64,000 nt of DNA from Azospirillum oryzae (GTDB taxonomy: Bacteria; Pseudomonadota; Alphaproteobacteria; Azospirillales; Azospirillaceae): the NCBI RefSeq assembly GCF_008364795.1, contig NZ_VTTM01000001.1, positions 1,173,456 through 1,237,455 on the forward strand, read 5' to 3'. The translations under genes were made by a program, and so were the position numbers. Of the stretch, positions 53,943-62,322 are shown one piece after another. The notes beneath the pieces were generated by a model. The model did not search any database. It worked only from the letters and a program-made list of their open reading frames with translations, and was not told where the DNA came from. The first letter of the stretch is position 1. Each line of letters begins with the position of its first letter.

Positions 53943-54010
53943 AAACACCCGATGACGGAGAGGCTGGGCGCGATGCCCGGCCTCGCAGTCGATCGACCCT
54001 TGCGGATCGA

Positions 54011-54136
54011 TCAGCCCTGGCGGGCCTTGAAGCGGGGGTTCTGCTTGTTAATGACGTAGACGCGGCCCTTGCGGCGGATCACGCGGCAGGCCTTATGGCG
54101 CGTCTTCATCGACTTCAGGGAGTTGACGATTTTCAT
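54011..54136 (-). CDS. rpmJ: 50S ribosomal protein L36
   Basis: This 41-aa basic protein begins [20 protein letters not shown] and ends [12 protein letters not shown]. It is the longer L36 form without the full zinc cysteine set: only one Cys remains (KACRV). The zinc-independent paralogue often helps cells save zinc, though in many alphaproteobacteria this is the only L36. It has its own terminator and stands apart from the spc ribosomal operon. Confidence 0.94.
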   Translation of the reverse strand: MKIVNSLKSMKTRHKACRVIRRKGRVYVINKQNPRFKARQG

Positions 54137-54584
54137 GATGCTGTTCCTGAACGCTCGGCGGCTCGATTGAAGGCGCGCACCATAGTGCGGTGCCCACCAA
54201 CTGTCAACGCCCGGGAACGGCCCGAAATGCCGTCCTTTTCCATCGGCCTGCCGCCGCCCGTTCCGCCGCCGCCCGCCCATCCAGCGCGACGACCGCGAGT
54301 ACCGATGAATGCGCCGCACATCACAGGCCGATAAAGATTTCATCGCCCTCCCGAATAAAGGGAAAACTCCGGCCGCAAGGCGCCAAAGCATATCGGGTGC
54401 CTGCAACTCTGCGTTAAGGGTCGTCGGCGGCCGGGCGGTGGAAGACGACTGTCCGCCGATGATTCTGGACTTCCCGCCGCCAGGAACGGCAAAGCAAAGT
54501 CTTCTGACTTGCGCGGGATATCTACAGTACATATTTGGGCAATCCCGTCCCTGTCATCAATCATACCCGAATTTCTGCGGTGTA

Positions 54585-54612
54585 TTGACGCGATGATGCG
54601 AAACCATATGCT
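54585..54612 (+). promoter_or_regulatory. Candidate promoter of the TctC-like gene
   Basis: TTGACG (54585-54590) and TATGCT (54607-54612) are separated by 16 bp, a good sigma-70-type match in this AT-richer stretch. A start near 54619 would put the inverted repeat at 54624-54653 at the very beginning of the transcript, leaving a leader of about 190 nt. Confidence 0.45.
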
Positions 54613-54623
54613 TCAGCATTGAA

Positions 54624-54653
54624 GGATTGTTCTTGCTGAATTAGGAACAATCC
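54624..54653. promoter_or_regulatory. Perfect inverted repeat, possible operator or leader hairpin
   Basis: GGATTGTTC (54624-54632) and GAACAATCC (54645-54653) are perfect 9-bp arms around 12 nt, centred about 170 bp before the binding-protein start. The spacing, with half-site centres about two DNA turns apart, suits a dimeric regulator. As RNA it could also fold into a leader hairpin. The response regulator encoded downstream is a candidate binder. Confidence 0.5.
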
Positions 54654-54810
54654 CAGATATTCCGCGGCAGCCGGACGGTCGCCATGCGCGATTACAGCGA
54701 ACCCGCCGGAATGGCTGCCGTTTTGTGCCGAATCGGCCCGGATGCCGCTCCTTGCCGCCCGGTAAGCCGCCTCCGGCCCGCCAGCGCAGCGCATCGTCGA
54801 AGGGGGGACC

Positions 54811-55779
54811 ATGACGTTCTGGAAAGCTCTGACCCTGGCATCCGTGGCCGGCGCTCTGTTCCTGTCGGCGACGCATGCCCGGGCGGCCTATCCGGAGAGG
54901 CCGGTCACGATGATCGTCGCATTCGGCACGGGCGGCGGCACCGACCTGCTGGTCCGTGCGCTGGTGCCCTTTCTCGAACGGCATCTGGGCAACGGCGCCC
55001 GGATCGAGGTGGTGAACAAGCCCGGCGCCGGCGGCGAGATCGGCTTCGCCGCCATCGCCGACGCTGCTCCCGACGGCTACACCATCGGCGCCATCAACTC
55101 GCCCAACGTCAACGCCATCCCGATCGAACGCCAGGCCCGCTATTCGCTGGACCGGCTCGACCCGCTCTACAATCTGGTGGACGATCCCGGCGCCTTCGCC
55201 GTCCATCAGGACAGCCCGTTCCGCTCGCTGGCCGACGTCGCCGCCTTCGCCAGGCACAACCCCGACAGCGTGACGGTCGGCACCACCGGCATCGGGTCAG
55301 ACGACCATCTCGCGATGCTGATGTTCCAGCGTCAGGCCGGCGTGACCTTCACCCATGTGCCCTTCCAGGGCTCCGCCGCCAACGAGGTGGCGCTGGCCAA
55401 CAAGAAGATCATACTGAGCGCCGTGAATGTCGGCGAGGCGATGGAGTACAAGAAGAAGGATCGGATCCGCATCCTGGGCGTGATGACCGAGCGGCGGCAG
55501 GAGCAGGTGCCGGACATTCCCACCTTCGCGGAGCAGGGCTTCCCCACGCTGATGTCGTCGATGCGCGGCATCGCCGCCCCGCGGGGCCTGCCGCCCGACG
55601 TGCGGACAAAGCTGATCGATGCGCTGGCCGGCGCCGCCAAGGATCCGGACTTCCAGGCCAGGATGAAGGAGCTGTATCAGCAGCTTCGGCTGCTGCCTCC
55701 CGACCAGTACGCCGCCGAACTGACCAAATCGACCAAGGCCCTGCGCGAACTGTGGGCCACCGCACCCTGGCTGAGGTGA
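54811..55779 (+). CDS. Tripartite tricarboxylate-type binding protein (Bug family)
   Basis: This 322-aa periplasmic protein has a signal peptide (MTFWKALTLASVAGALFLSA, cut near residue 26). The Bug/TctC fold opens with YPERPVTMIVAFGTGGGTDL, then VVNKPGAGGEIGFAAIADA, PDGYTIGAINSP, SVTVGTTGIGSDDHLAM and THVPFQGSAANEVALA. It should bind a small carboxylate such as citrate or a related acid. A two-component system follows on the same strand. No TctA or TctB membrane subunit is present, so it may work with a remote transporter or mainly as a sensor. Confidence 0.88.
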   Translation: MTFWKALTLASVAGALFLSATHARAAYPERPVTMIVAFGTGGGTDLLVRALVPFLERHLGNGARIEVVNKPGAGGEIGFAAIADAAPDGYTIGAINSPNVNAIPIERQARYSLDRLDPLYNLVDDPGAFAVHQDSPFRSLADVAAFARHNPDSVTVGTTGIGSDDHLAMLMFQRQAGVTFTHVPFQGSAANEVALANKKIILSAVNVGEAMEYKKKDRIRILGVMTERRQEQVPDIPTFAEQGFPTLMSSMRGIAAPRGLPPDVRTKLIDALAGAAKDPDFQARMKELYQQLRLLPPDQYAAELTKSTKALRELWATAPWLR

Positions 55780-55882
55780 GCGCCGCCCCGGACCAGCCCT
55801 CGCCCTGCCTCGCTTGCAGTCGCCGGGCAAAAGGCGGAGAGTCGCGGCCACCGCATCCCGCCCACGGCTCCGGAACCTCCCC

Positions 55883-56599
55883 TTGCGGCTGCTGCTGATC
55901 GAAGACAACCGCCGGCTGGCGTCCCTGACCGCCGAGGGGCTGCGCAAGGCCGGATTCGCCGTCGACCTCGTCCATAGCGCGGAGGATGCGTCGGCCGCCC
56001 TGGCGGTCGCCGGTTTCGATGCGGTCCTGCTCGACCTCGGCCTGCCCGATGCCGACGGGTTGACCCTGCTGTCGGCGCTGCGGGCGCGGGCCGACAACAC
56101 CCCGGTGCTGATCCTGACCGCCCGCGATGGGGTGGACGACCGGGTCAGGGGCCTGAACCTGGGTGCCGACGACTATCTGCTGAAGCCCTTCGCGCTGGAG
56201 GAGCTGGTGGCCCGCATCCGCGCCCTGCTGCGCCGGCCGGGGGCGGCGCTGGGCATGGTGCTGCAGCAGGGCAATGTCGCCTTCGATTCGGCCGCCCGGC
56301 TGGCGACCGTCGCCGGCCGGCCGCTGGACCTCAGCCGGCGCGAGCTGGACGCGCTGGAACTGCTCCTGCGCCGCGCCGGCCGGGTGGTGTCGAAGGCGGC
56401 GCTGGAAAACGGCCTCTACGGCTTCGGCGACGAGGTCGGGTCGAACGCGGTCGAGGTGCTGATCCACCGGCTGCGCAAGCGGCTGCAGGCCGCCGGTGCG
56501 ACGGCCGGCGTCCAGACCCTGCGCGGCATCGGCTATATCCTGACCGAAACCCCGGCGGAGGCTGATGGGCAGAACGGGGGCGGGGAGACCGGGAAATGA
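55883..56599 (+). CDS. OmpR-type response regulator (TctD-like)
   Basis: This 238-aa regulator has a receiver domain (LRLLLIEDNRRLASLTAEGL) with the phosphoacceptor Asp in AVLLDLGLPDADG (about residue 52), Thr in VLILTARDG and Lys in DDYLLKPFALEEL. A winged-helix DNA-binding domain follows from about 125 (LDLSRRELDALELLLRRAGR, VEVLIHRLRKRL, LRGIGYIL). The start is probably TTG 55883, which puts the receiver's first strand at the N-terminus, although no good ribosome site precedes it. It overlaps the kinase gene by 4 bp. Confidence 0.88.
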   Translation: MRLLLIEDNRRLASLTAEGLRKAGFAVDLVHSAEDASAALAVAGFDAVLLDLGLPDADGLTLLSALRARADNTPVLILTARDGVDDRVRGLNLGADDYLLKPFALEELVARIRALLRRPGAALGMVLQQGNVAFDSAARLATVAGRPLDLSRRELDALELLLRRAGRVVSKAALENGLYGFGDEVGSNAVEVLIHRLRKRLQAAGATAGVQTLRGIGYILTETPAEADGQNGGGETGK

Positions 56600-58035
56600 G
56601 CGCCAGCGCGAAGGCAGGCCGCCCGCCGTCCCTGCTGGCGGCCATCGCCCGCTGGCTGGTGCTGGTCACGCTGCTGGCGGTCGCCACCACGGCGCTGCTG
56701 CTCTATGTCGAGTTCAAGGGCACCCACGACCGCATGCGCCAGCGGACCCTGTCCGGCGTCGCCCGCGTGATCGAGAAGGCGGTCCGCGGCCCCGACGACC
56801 AGAAGAAGGATGGCCGGCTGAACACCGACCTGCCCGAGTCGGTCCGCGCGATGCTGCGGGTGAATGCCGCCTCCTTCGCCGTGGTCGACGGGGACGGCCG
56901 GCTGCTGCTCGGCTCCGACGGGGTGGACGGCCCGCTCGACCCCAACGCCACCGACCGGCCGCACAACGTCTTCCGCATGCCGGCGCAAAATGGAGAACCG
57001 CCGCTCTACGGGCTCAGCCACCGCATCACCGTCGGCGGCCAGCCCTATTGGATCCAGGTGGCCTCCGGCGAGGAGGAGCTGCACATCGAATGGCTGCTGG
57101 AGGAGTTCGTCGAGCATTTCGGCTGGATCTGGCTGCCCTTCGCCCTGGTGCTGATCCTGGTCAACCTCGTCATCATCCATCGCGGCCTGCGCCCCCTGCG
57201 CCGCGCCTCGGCCCGCGCCGCCGAGATCGGACCGGACAGCGTGTCGGAACGGCTGCCGGAACAGGACATGCCGCGCGAGGTCCTGCCGCTGGTCCGCGCC
57301 GTCAATCAGGCGCTGGACCGGCTGGAGGCCGGATACGAGGCGCAGCGCGGCTTCATCGCCGACGCCGCGCACGAGCTGCGCACGCCGCTGGCGGTGCTGG
57401 ACGCCCATCTGGCGCTGATCGGCACACCCGGCGCCCCGATTCGCGAGGATGTCGCCGGCATGGCCCGGCTGGTGGACCAGCTGCTCGACCTGGCCCGGCT
57501 GGACGCCCTGCGCATCGCCCCCGACGAGACGGTCGATCTGGCCCGGCTGGCGGTGGAGGTCTCGGCCCATCTTGCCCCGCTGGCGCTCGGGCAGGGGCGC
57601 CTGATCGAGGTGGTCGGCGACGACCGGCCGCTGCCGGTGCGCGGCGCCCATGATCCGCTGTTCCGCGCCCTGCGCAATCTGGTGGAGAACGCCGTCTGCC
57701 ACGCTCCCGCCGGCAGCACGGTCAGCGTGGAGCTGGCGGTATCGGCCACGGGTGCGCCGGTGCTGCGGGTGATCGACCGCGGCCCCGGCATTCCGCCTGA
57801 CATGCGCACCCATGTTTTCGAACGCTTCTGGCAGGGCGGCCGCGACCGCGCCGACGGCTCCAAAGGTGCCGGATTGGGCCTGTCCATCGTCGCCCGCACG
57901 ATGGCGGCGCATGGCGGCAGCGTCTCGGTCAAGGACACTCCCGGCGGCGGCGCCAGCTTCACCCTGCACTTTCCGCCTATGCAGCGGCGAACCGACGCAG
58001 GACGCCCGATCCCCGCTGTCTCCGGCGCCCCGTAA
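56596..58035 (+). CDS. Sensor histidine kinase (TctE-like)
   Basis: This 479-aa membrane kinase has a first helix (WLVLVTLLAVATTALLLYVE), a periplasmic sensor region of about 125 residues with a TctE-like N-terminal pattern, and a second helix (IWLPFALVLILVNLVII). A HAMP linker leads to the H-box FIADAAHELRTPLAV, whose His is the phosphorylation site. ATP-binding boxes are NLVENAVCHAP (N), IDRGPGIPP (G1) and GLGLSIVARTM (G2). With the upstream regulator and binding protein it forms a complete sensing cassette for an external carboxylate. Confidence 0.92.
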   Translation: MSASAKAGRPPSLLAAIARWLVLVTLLAVATTALLLYVEFKGTHDRMRQRTLSGVARVIEKAVRGPDDQKKDGRLNTDLPESVRAMLRVNAASFAVVDGDGRLLLGSDGVDGPLDPNATDRPHNVFRMPAQNGEPPLYGLSHRITVGGQPYWIQVASGEEELHIEWLLEEFVEHFGWIWLPFALVLILVNLVIIHRGLRPLRRASARAAEIGPDSVSERLPEQDMPREVLPLVRAVNQALDRLEAGYEAQRGFIADAAHELRTPLAVLDAHLALIGTPGAPIREDVAGMARLVDQLLDLARLDALRIAPDETVDLARLAVEVSAHLAPLALGQGRLIEVVGDDRPLPVRGAHDPLFRALRNLVENAVCHAPAGSTVSVELAVSATGAPVLRVIDRGPGIPPDMRTHVFERFWQGGRDRADGSKGAGLGLSIVARTMAAHGGSVSVKDTPGGGASFTLHFPPMQRRTDAGRPIPAVSGAP

Positions 58036-58154
58036 GCCACATGTAAGCTTGGCAGGATAGACCGGTGGGGAATGTCTCTCCCTGAGCCGCGCCGGCGCGA
58101 CCGGCGCCGGCACTCACCGCACTTACCCCACCACTCTTGCCAGGATGACCGCCG

Positions 58155-58373
58155 ATGCTGTCCGCCACGTCCTCCGCCTCCCTGCCGTCGATGCCGTCGC
58201 CGCTGCAGAGCCGCCCGGCGTCTATGCCGGCTCCCGCCGGGATCGACAGCGACGGCGACCGGGACAACGACACGACCGAGAGCGCCGCCGCCAAGGCTGC
58301 CGAGTCGCGCGGTTCCGCCCCCAGCCTGCCGGCCGACCCCAACCGTGGCCGCACCCTGAACATCACCGCTTGA
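58155..58373 (+). CDS. Small acidic protein with a DxDxD calcium-type loop
   Basis: This 72-aa protein is rich in Ser, Ala and Pro and has no signal peptide or membrane helix. Its centre reads GIDSDGDRDNDTTES. Acidic residues fall at positions 1, 3, 5, 7, 9 and 12 of a 12-residue loop, the ligand spacing of an EF-hand or dockerin loop, though the usual Gly at 6 and hydrophobic at 8 are absent. It ends RTLNITA. It lies between the kinase and cytochrome b561 genes on the same strand. I do not recognise the family, and the function is unknown. Confidence 0.5.
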   Translation: MLSATSSASLPSMPSPLQSRPASMPAPAGIDSDGDRDNDTTESAAAKAAESRGSAPSLPADPNRGRTLNITA

Positions 58374-58416
58374 ACGGAGGCGCGACCGCCGCCGCCTTTC
58401 CACCGGAGTCCGTCCG

Positions 58417-58977
58417 ATGCCCAACACCTACAGCGCAACCCAGAAAACCCTGCACTGGCTGATCGCCCTTCTGATCGTCGGCGTCTATCTGCTGACCTTC
58501 GGCGAGGATTTCTATGAACGCGGGCATCCGATGCGCGCCACGATCTGGTGGCTGCACATCTCCTTCGGCCTGTTGCTGCTGGGGCTGGTGCTGGCGCGGA
58601 TCGGGCTGCGCTTCACCCGCGGCACGCCCGCCTTGCCGCCGGAGATGACGCCGGTCGAACGCGGCGCCTCCCAGGCCGTCCATCTCGGGCTCTATCTCCT
58701 GATGCTGGGCATCCCGCTGGTCGGGGTGGTGTTGACTTGGCTGCGCGGCGACACGCTGTCCTTCTTCGGCCTGTTCACCATCCCTTCCCCGGTCGAGGCC
58801 GACCGCACGCTGGGCCGCTCTGTGAAGGAGATCCACGAGCTTGGCGCCAACCTGATCCTGGCGCTCGCCGCGGTCCATGCGGCGGCGGCGTTGTGGCACC
58901 ACTTCGTCCGCCGCGACGGCGTCCTGGCCCGCATGCTGCCCGGTCGGGGCAACGAACAGCCGGGCCTCGCCGACTGA
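58417..58977 (+). CDS. Cytochrome b561-family protein
   Basis: This 186-aa diheme membrane protein has four helices. Heme-ligand histidines are visible in SATQKTLHWLIALLIVGVY, IWWLHISFGLLLLGLVLAR, GASQAVHLGLYLLMLGIPLV and ANLILALAAVHAAAALWHHF. Such proteins carry electrons between ubiquinol and periplasmic acceptors, and some act as superoxide oxidase. The start is 43 bp after the small acidic protein gene. Right after the last codons the end of the gene is multiplied in a 15-bp tandem repeat. Confidence 0.9.
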   Translation: MPNTYSATQKTLHWLIALLIVGVYLLTFGEDFYERGHPMRATIWWLHISFGLLLLGLVLARIGLRFTRGTPALPPEMTPVERGASQAVHLGLYLLMLGIPLVGVVLTWLRGDTLSFFGLFTIPSPVEADRTLGRSVKEIHELGANLILALAAVHAAAALWHHFVRRDGVLARMLPGRGNEQPGLAD

Positions 58978-59026
58978 ATCGGGGCCGACTGAACCGGGGC
59001 CGACTGAGCCAGGGCCGACTGAACCT
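58967..59026 (+). repeat. 15-bp tandem repeat at the end of the cytochrome b561 gene
   Basis: GGGCCGACTGAACCG-type units repeat four times with a 15-bp period; the first is degenerate and overlaps the stop codon. Because 15 is a multiple of three, each copy carries GAC TGA in the gene's own frame, giving four in-frame TGA stops 15 nt apart. Confidence 0.85.
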
Positions 59027-59127
59027 GGGGCGCTCGACGGCTTTCTCCACCCGCGCGAGCACGACCCCTGTGCGCTCGCGCGATCAGACGCTATAGTCGT
59101 CCCCATACATATGCATGGCGATGACCG

Positions 59128-60060
59128 ATGGCAGGACGCAGGACGGCAGGACAAGCTTCGGGGGGACGCGGCCGGAGTACCCGCGGAACGGCGGGCAGGG
59201 ACGGCGGCGCGCAGATGGACGATGGCGGCCTGACCGCCGGCCTCCTGCCCCTTCCGGACCTGCTGTCGTCCCAGATCGATGCCGCCGCCGATACCGCCAC
59301 CGATACCGCCACTGCCGGCTCCCTGCCCCCCGCTCCGGACGGCGGGACGGAGGACGGGGCGGAGGATGGCGATCCCCATTATCTCGACCACCGCAACCGC
59401 CTGCGCCGACGCTTCCTCGACCGCGGCGCCGACGCGTTGGAGGATTACGAACTGCTGGAGATGGTGCTGTTCGCCGCCAGCCCGCGGCGCGACGTCAAAC
59501 CGCTGGCCAAGCTGCTGATCCAGACCTTCGGCGACCTGTGGGGGGTGGTCAACGCCCCGCCCGAACGACTGCGCGGCCTGAAGGCGGAGGGCGTGTCGCT
59601 CGGCACCGACAACGCCGTCGCCACCGTGCGCATCGTCGGGGCGGCGGCCCTGCGCGCCCTGCAGCAGCGGGTGATCGATCGGCCTGTGCTCGCCTCCTGG
59701 CAGGCTCTGATCGACTATTGCGCCGCCGCCATGGCGCATGAACCGACGGAGCAGTTCCGCCTGCTGTTCCTCGACCGCAAGAACAAGCTGATCGCCGACG
59801 AGGTGCAGCAGCGCGGCACCATCGACCACACTCCCGTCTACCCGCGCGAGGTGGTGAAGCGGGCGCTGGAGCTGTCGGCCGCCGCCGTGATCCTGGTGCA
59901 CAACCACCCCTCCGGCGATCCCACCCCCAGCCGCGCCGATATCGAGATGACCAAGGAGATCGTCCGCGCCGGCAACGCCATCGGCCTCGTCGTCCACGAC
60001 CATCTGGTGATCGGCAAGGGCGGCCGTCATACCAGCTTCAAGGCGCAACGCCTGCTGTGA
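59128..60060 (+). CDS. radC: RadC-type JAB/MPN domain protein
   Basis: This 310-aa protein begins with a disordered region of about 80 residues and then has the RadC pattern: a helix-hairpin-helix part (YLDHRNRLRRRFLDRGADAL, LEDYELLEMVLFA). A JAB metalloprotease fold follows, with EVVKRALELSAAAVILVHNH and the metal motif HNHPSGDPTPSRAD. The name reflects an old repair claim that has been withdrawn; the true role is unknown. A possible promoter has TATAGT at 59092-59097. The N-terminus is uncertain, since ATG 59215 (MDDGGLTAG) would also work. Confidence 0.88.
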   Translation: MAGRRTAGQASGGRGRSTRGTAGRDGGAQMDDGGLTAGLLPLPDLLSSQIDAAADTATDTATAGSLPPAPDGGTEDGAEDGDPHYLDHRNRLRRRFLDRGADALEDYELLEMVLFAASPRRDVKPLAKLLIQTFGDLWGVVNAPPERLRGLKAEGVSLGTDNAVATVRIVGAAALRALQQRVIDRPVLASWQALIDYCAAAMAHEPTEQFRLLFLDRKNKLIADEVQQRGTIDHTPVYPREVVKRALELSAAAVILVHNHPSGDPTPSRADIEMTKEIVRAGNAIGLVVHDHLVIGKGGRHTSFKAQRLL

Positions 60061-60192
60061 AAGCCCGGCTCTCCCGCTTCCCCCTTCTCCCGCTTCCCAT
60101 GCAGCCGCGCCATGCGCCGCCACTTTGCATTTGCGAATCGGTCGCCATTTTGTTGACCTGACGGTGCCCCGCCGAAGGAATCGACCGACCGC

Positions 60193-60852
60193 ATGTCCTC
60201 CTCGCCCTTATCCCTGAAGCGCCGCAGCCTGTTGATCGGGTGCGGAGCGCTGGTTCTGATGTCCGACCGCGCGCTGGCCGCCCCCGCCGCGCCGCGCCGT
60301 CTCAGCCTGAGGAACCAGAACACCGGCGAGACCTTCGACGGCCCCTATCGCGACGCCGACGGTCCGCTGCCGGACGCGATGGCCGACCTCGCCAAGTTCC
60401 TGCGCGACCACCGCGCCAACAAGGAAGGACCGGTCGACGTCGGGACGCTCGACTTCCTGGCCGACATCCTGGAGGCGGTGGGCCAGTCCAAGGCCACCGT
60501 TCTGTCCGCCTTCCGCACGCCGGAAACCAACGCGATGCTGGCCGCCCGCAGCCTGGGCGTGGCGGAGCACAGCCAGCATCTGCTGGGCCGCGCCCTGGAC
60601 GTCACCCTGTCGTCGCGACTGCCCGACGCGCACCGCAGCGCCCTGGACCTCAAGCGCGGCGGCGTCGGCTGGTATCCGCGCTCGCATTTCCTGCACATCG
60701 ACACCGGCCCGCTGCGCAGCTGGGAAATGTTCGGCCAGAATTTGGACGGGCTGTTCGCCCCCGGTGCCCGCAGCACCCGCCTGCGCACCGTGTCCCAGCG
60801 CATGCAACTGCACCGCGCGCTCGCCCGCCGCCAACTGCTGGGACGGAAGTGA
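60193..60852 (+). CDS. DUF882 (M15-like) exported protein
   Basis: This 219-aa protein has a Tat-like leader: LKRRSLLIGCG followed by a hydrophobic run to about residue 30. The DUF882/peptidase M15 core then follows, with RRLSLRNQNTGETFDGPY, VLSAFRTPETNAML, HSQHLLGRALDVTL (His and Asp of the metal site) and GGVGWYPRSHFLHIDTGP, whose histidines complete it. Relatives act on peptidoglycan cross-bridges or D-Ala-D-Ala. The Tat leader implies export after folding, probably to the periplasm. It starts 132 bp after radC. Confidence 0.85.
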   Translation: MSSSPLSLKRRSLLIGCGALVLMSDRALAAPAAPRRLSLRNQNTGETFDGPYRDADGPLPDAMADLAKFLRDHRANKEGPVDVGTLDFLADILEAVGQSKATVLSAFRTPETNAMLAARSLGVAEHSQHLLGRALDVTLSSRLPDAHRSALDLKRGGVGWYPRSHFLHIDTGPLRSWEMFGQNLDGLFAPGARSTRLRTVSQRMQLHRALARRQLLGRK

Positions 60853-61059
60853 GACTGGACCTTACCGGCATACCGGTGTAGGGAAAGCGCCATGACCGAC
60901 CGCATCGCCCTCACCTCCCCGATGTATTATCTGCCGCTCACATAGCGCGGCGTCGATCGGTCATACCCGAAACCATGCCGTCGCAAGTCCGGCGGCCATG
61001 GTTCTCTCCCCATATAGAGACAGTCTCCGGACGGCCCGGCCAACCGTAGAGACGTCCTG

Positions 61060-62307
61060 ATGCCGACCAACTCCAGTGGCGCCGACTTCCTGCGCATCCT
61101 GCGCGAGCGCGGTTTCCTCCATCAATGCAGCGACCCGGCCGACGACCTGTCGGGCCTCGCCGCCGCGGTGCCGGGCGGGGTGTTGACCGCCTATGTCGGC
61201 TTCGACGCCACGGCGGCCAGCCTGCATGTCGGGCACCTGCTGTCGATCATGGCACTGCGCTGGCTTCAGCGCACCGGCAACCGCCCCATCGTCCTGATCG
61301 GCGGCGGCACCACCAGGATCGGCGATCCCAGCTTCCGCGACACCACGCGCCCGATGCTGGACGACGCGCAGATCGCCGCCAATGCCGCCGGCCTGCGCGG
61401 CGTCTTCGGCCAGTACCTGACTTTCGGGGACGGCCCCAATGACGCCGTCATGGTGGACAACGCCGACTGGCTGGACGGGCTGGATTACGTGCCCTTCCTG
61501 CGCGACGTCGGCCGCCATTTCACCATCAACCGCATGCTGAGCTTCGAGTCGGTGCGCCAGCGGATGGAGCGCGAACAGCCGCTGACCTTCCTGGAATTCA
61601 ACTACATGATCCTCCAGGCCTATGATTTCCTGGAGCTGTCGCGCCGTCACGGTTGCCTGTTGCAGATGGGCGGATCGGACCAGTGGGGCAACATCGTCAA
61701 CGGCATCGAGCTGGCCCGCCGGGTCGACCGGCGCGAGCTGTTCGGCCTGACCACGCCGCTGCTGACCACCGCGTCGGGCACCAAGATGGGCAAAACCGCC
61801 GGCGGTGCGGTGTGGTTGAACGCGGATGCGCTGCGCCCCTTCGATTTCTGGCAGTTCTGGCGCAACACCGAGGATGCCGATGTCGGCCGCTTCCTGCGCT
61901 TGTTCACCGAACTGCCGCTGGAGGAGATCGCCCGGCTGGAGCGGCTGGAAGGCGCCGAGATCAACGAGGCGAAAATCATCCTGGCGACGGAGGCCACCCG
62001 CCTGTGCCATGGATCTGCCGAGGCCGAACGGGCGGCATCCGCCGCTGGCAGCCCCTTCGCCTCCGACGGCGACGGTCTGCCGGAGGTCACGCTGCGGCTT
62101 GCAGAGGGGACCGATGGCGTGCCGCTGGTCGATGCGCTGGTGGCGGCCGGCCTGTCGCCCTCCAAGGGGGCGGCGCGACGCCTGATCCGCGAAGGCGGCG
62201 CCCGCCTGGACGGCCAGCCGGTGACGGACGAGGCGGCGACGCTCACCGCACCGGCCACGCTGTCGGCCGGCCGCAAGCGCCATGTCCGCCTAATCGTTAC
62301 CGCCTGA
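61060..62307 (+). CDS. tyrS: Tyrosyl-tRNA synthetase
   Basis: This 415-aa class I synthetase carries the HIGH-like sequence HVGH in [17 protein letters not shown] (about residue 55). The tyrosine-binding Tyr/Asp pocket includes [30 protein letters not shown] and [24 protein letters not shown] appears as KMGKT in [17 protein letters not shown]-terminal S4 RNA-binding domain ([20 protein letters not shown]) finishes the protein. The MBL-fold gene ends 15 bp beyond its stop on the other strand. Confidence 0.96.
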   Translation: MPTNSSGADFLRILRERGFLHQCSDPADDLSGLAAAVPGGVLTAYVGFDATAASLHVGHLLSIMALRWLQRTGNRPIVLIGGGTTRIGDPSFRDTTRPMLDDAQIAANAAGLRGVFGQYLTFGDGPNDAVMVDNADWLDGLDYVPFLRDVGRHFTINRMLSFESVRQRMEREQPLTFLEFNYMILQAYDFLELSRRHGCLLQMGGSDQWGNIVNGIELARRVDRRELFGLTTPLLTTASGTKMGKTAGGAVWLNADALRPFDFWQFWRNTEDADVGRFLRLFTELPLEEIARLERLEGAEINEAKIILATEATRLCHGSAEAERAASAAGSPFASDGDGLPEVTLRLAEGTDGVPLVDALVAAGLSPSKGAARRLIREGGARLDGQPVTDEAATLTAPATLSAGRKRHVRLIVTA

Positions 62308-62322
62308 TCGGGAGCGGTGGCG

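Larger units (their letters stand above)
54137..54810. other. Large AT-richer intergenic region
   Basis: This 674-bp gap has no gene with a ribosome site or family resemblance. From about 54330 to 54660 the base composition falls clearly below the surroundings. It must hold the rpmJ promoter (minus side) and a probable promoter at 54585-54612 with a hairpin at 54624-54653 ahead of the binding-protein gene. A foreign remnant or a large control region are both possible. Confidence 0.5.

Noticed and set aside
60892..60945. 17-codon open frame (MTDRIALTSPMYYLPLT) after the DUF882 gene
   Set aside because: It has an ATG and a GGGAAAG ahead of it, but nothing else supports it. It is too short to judge and could be chance or the remnant of a lost gene.
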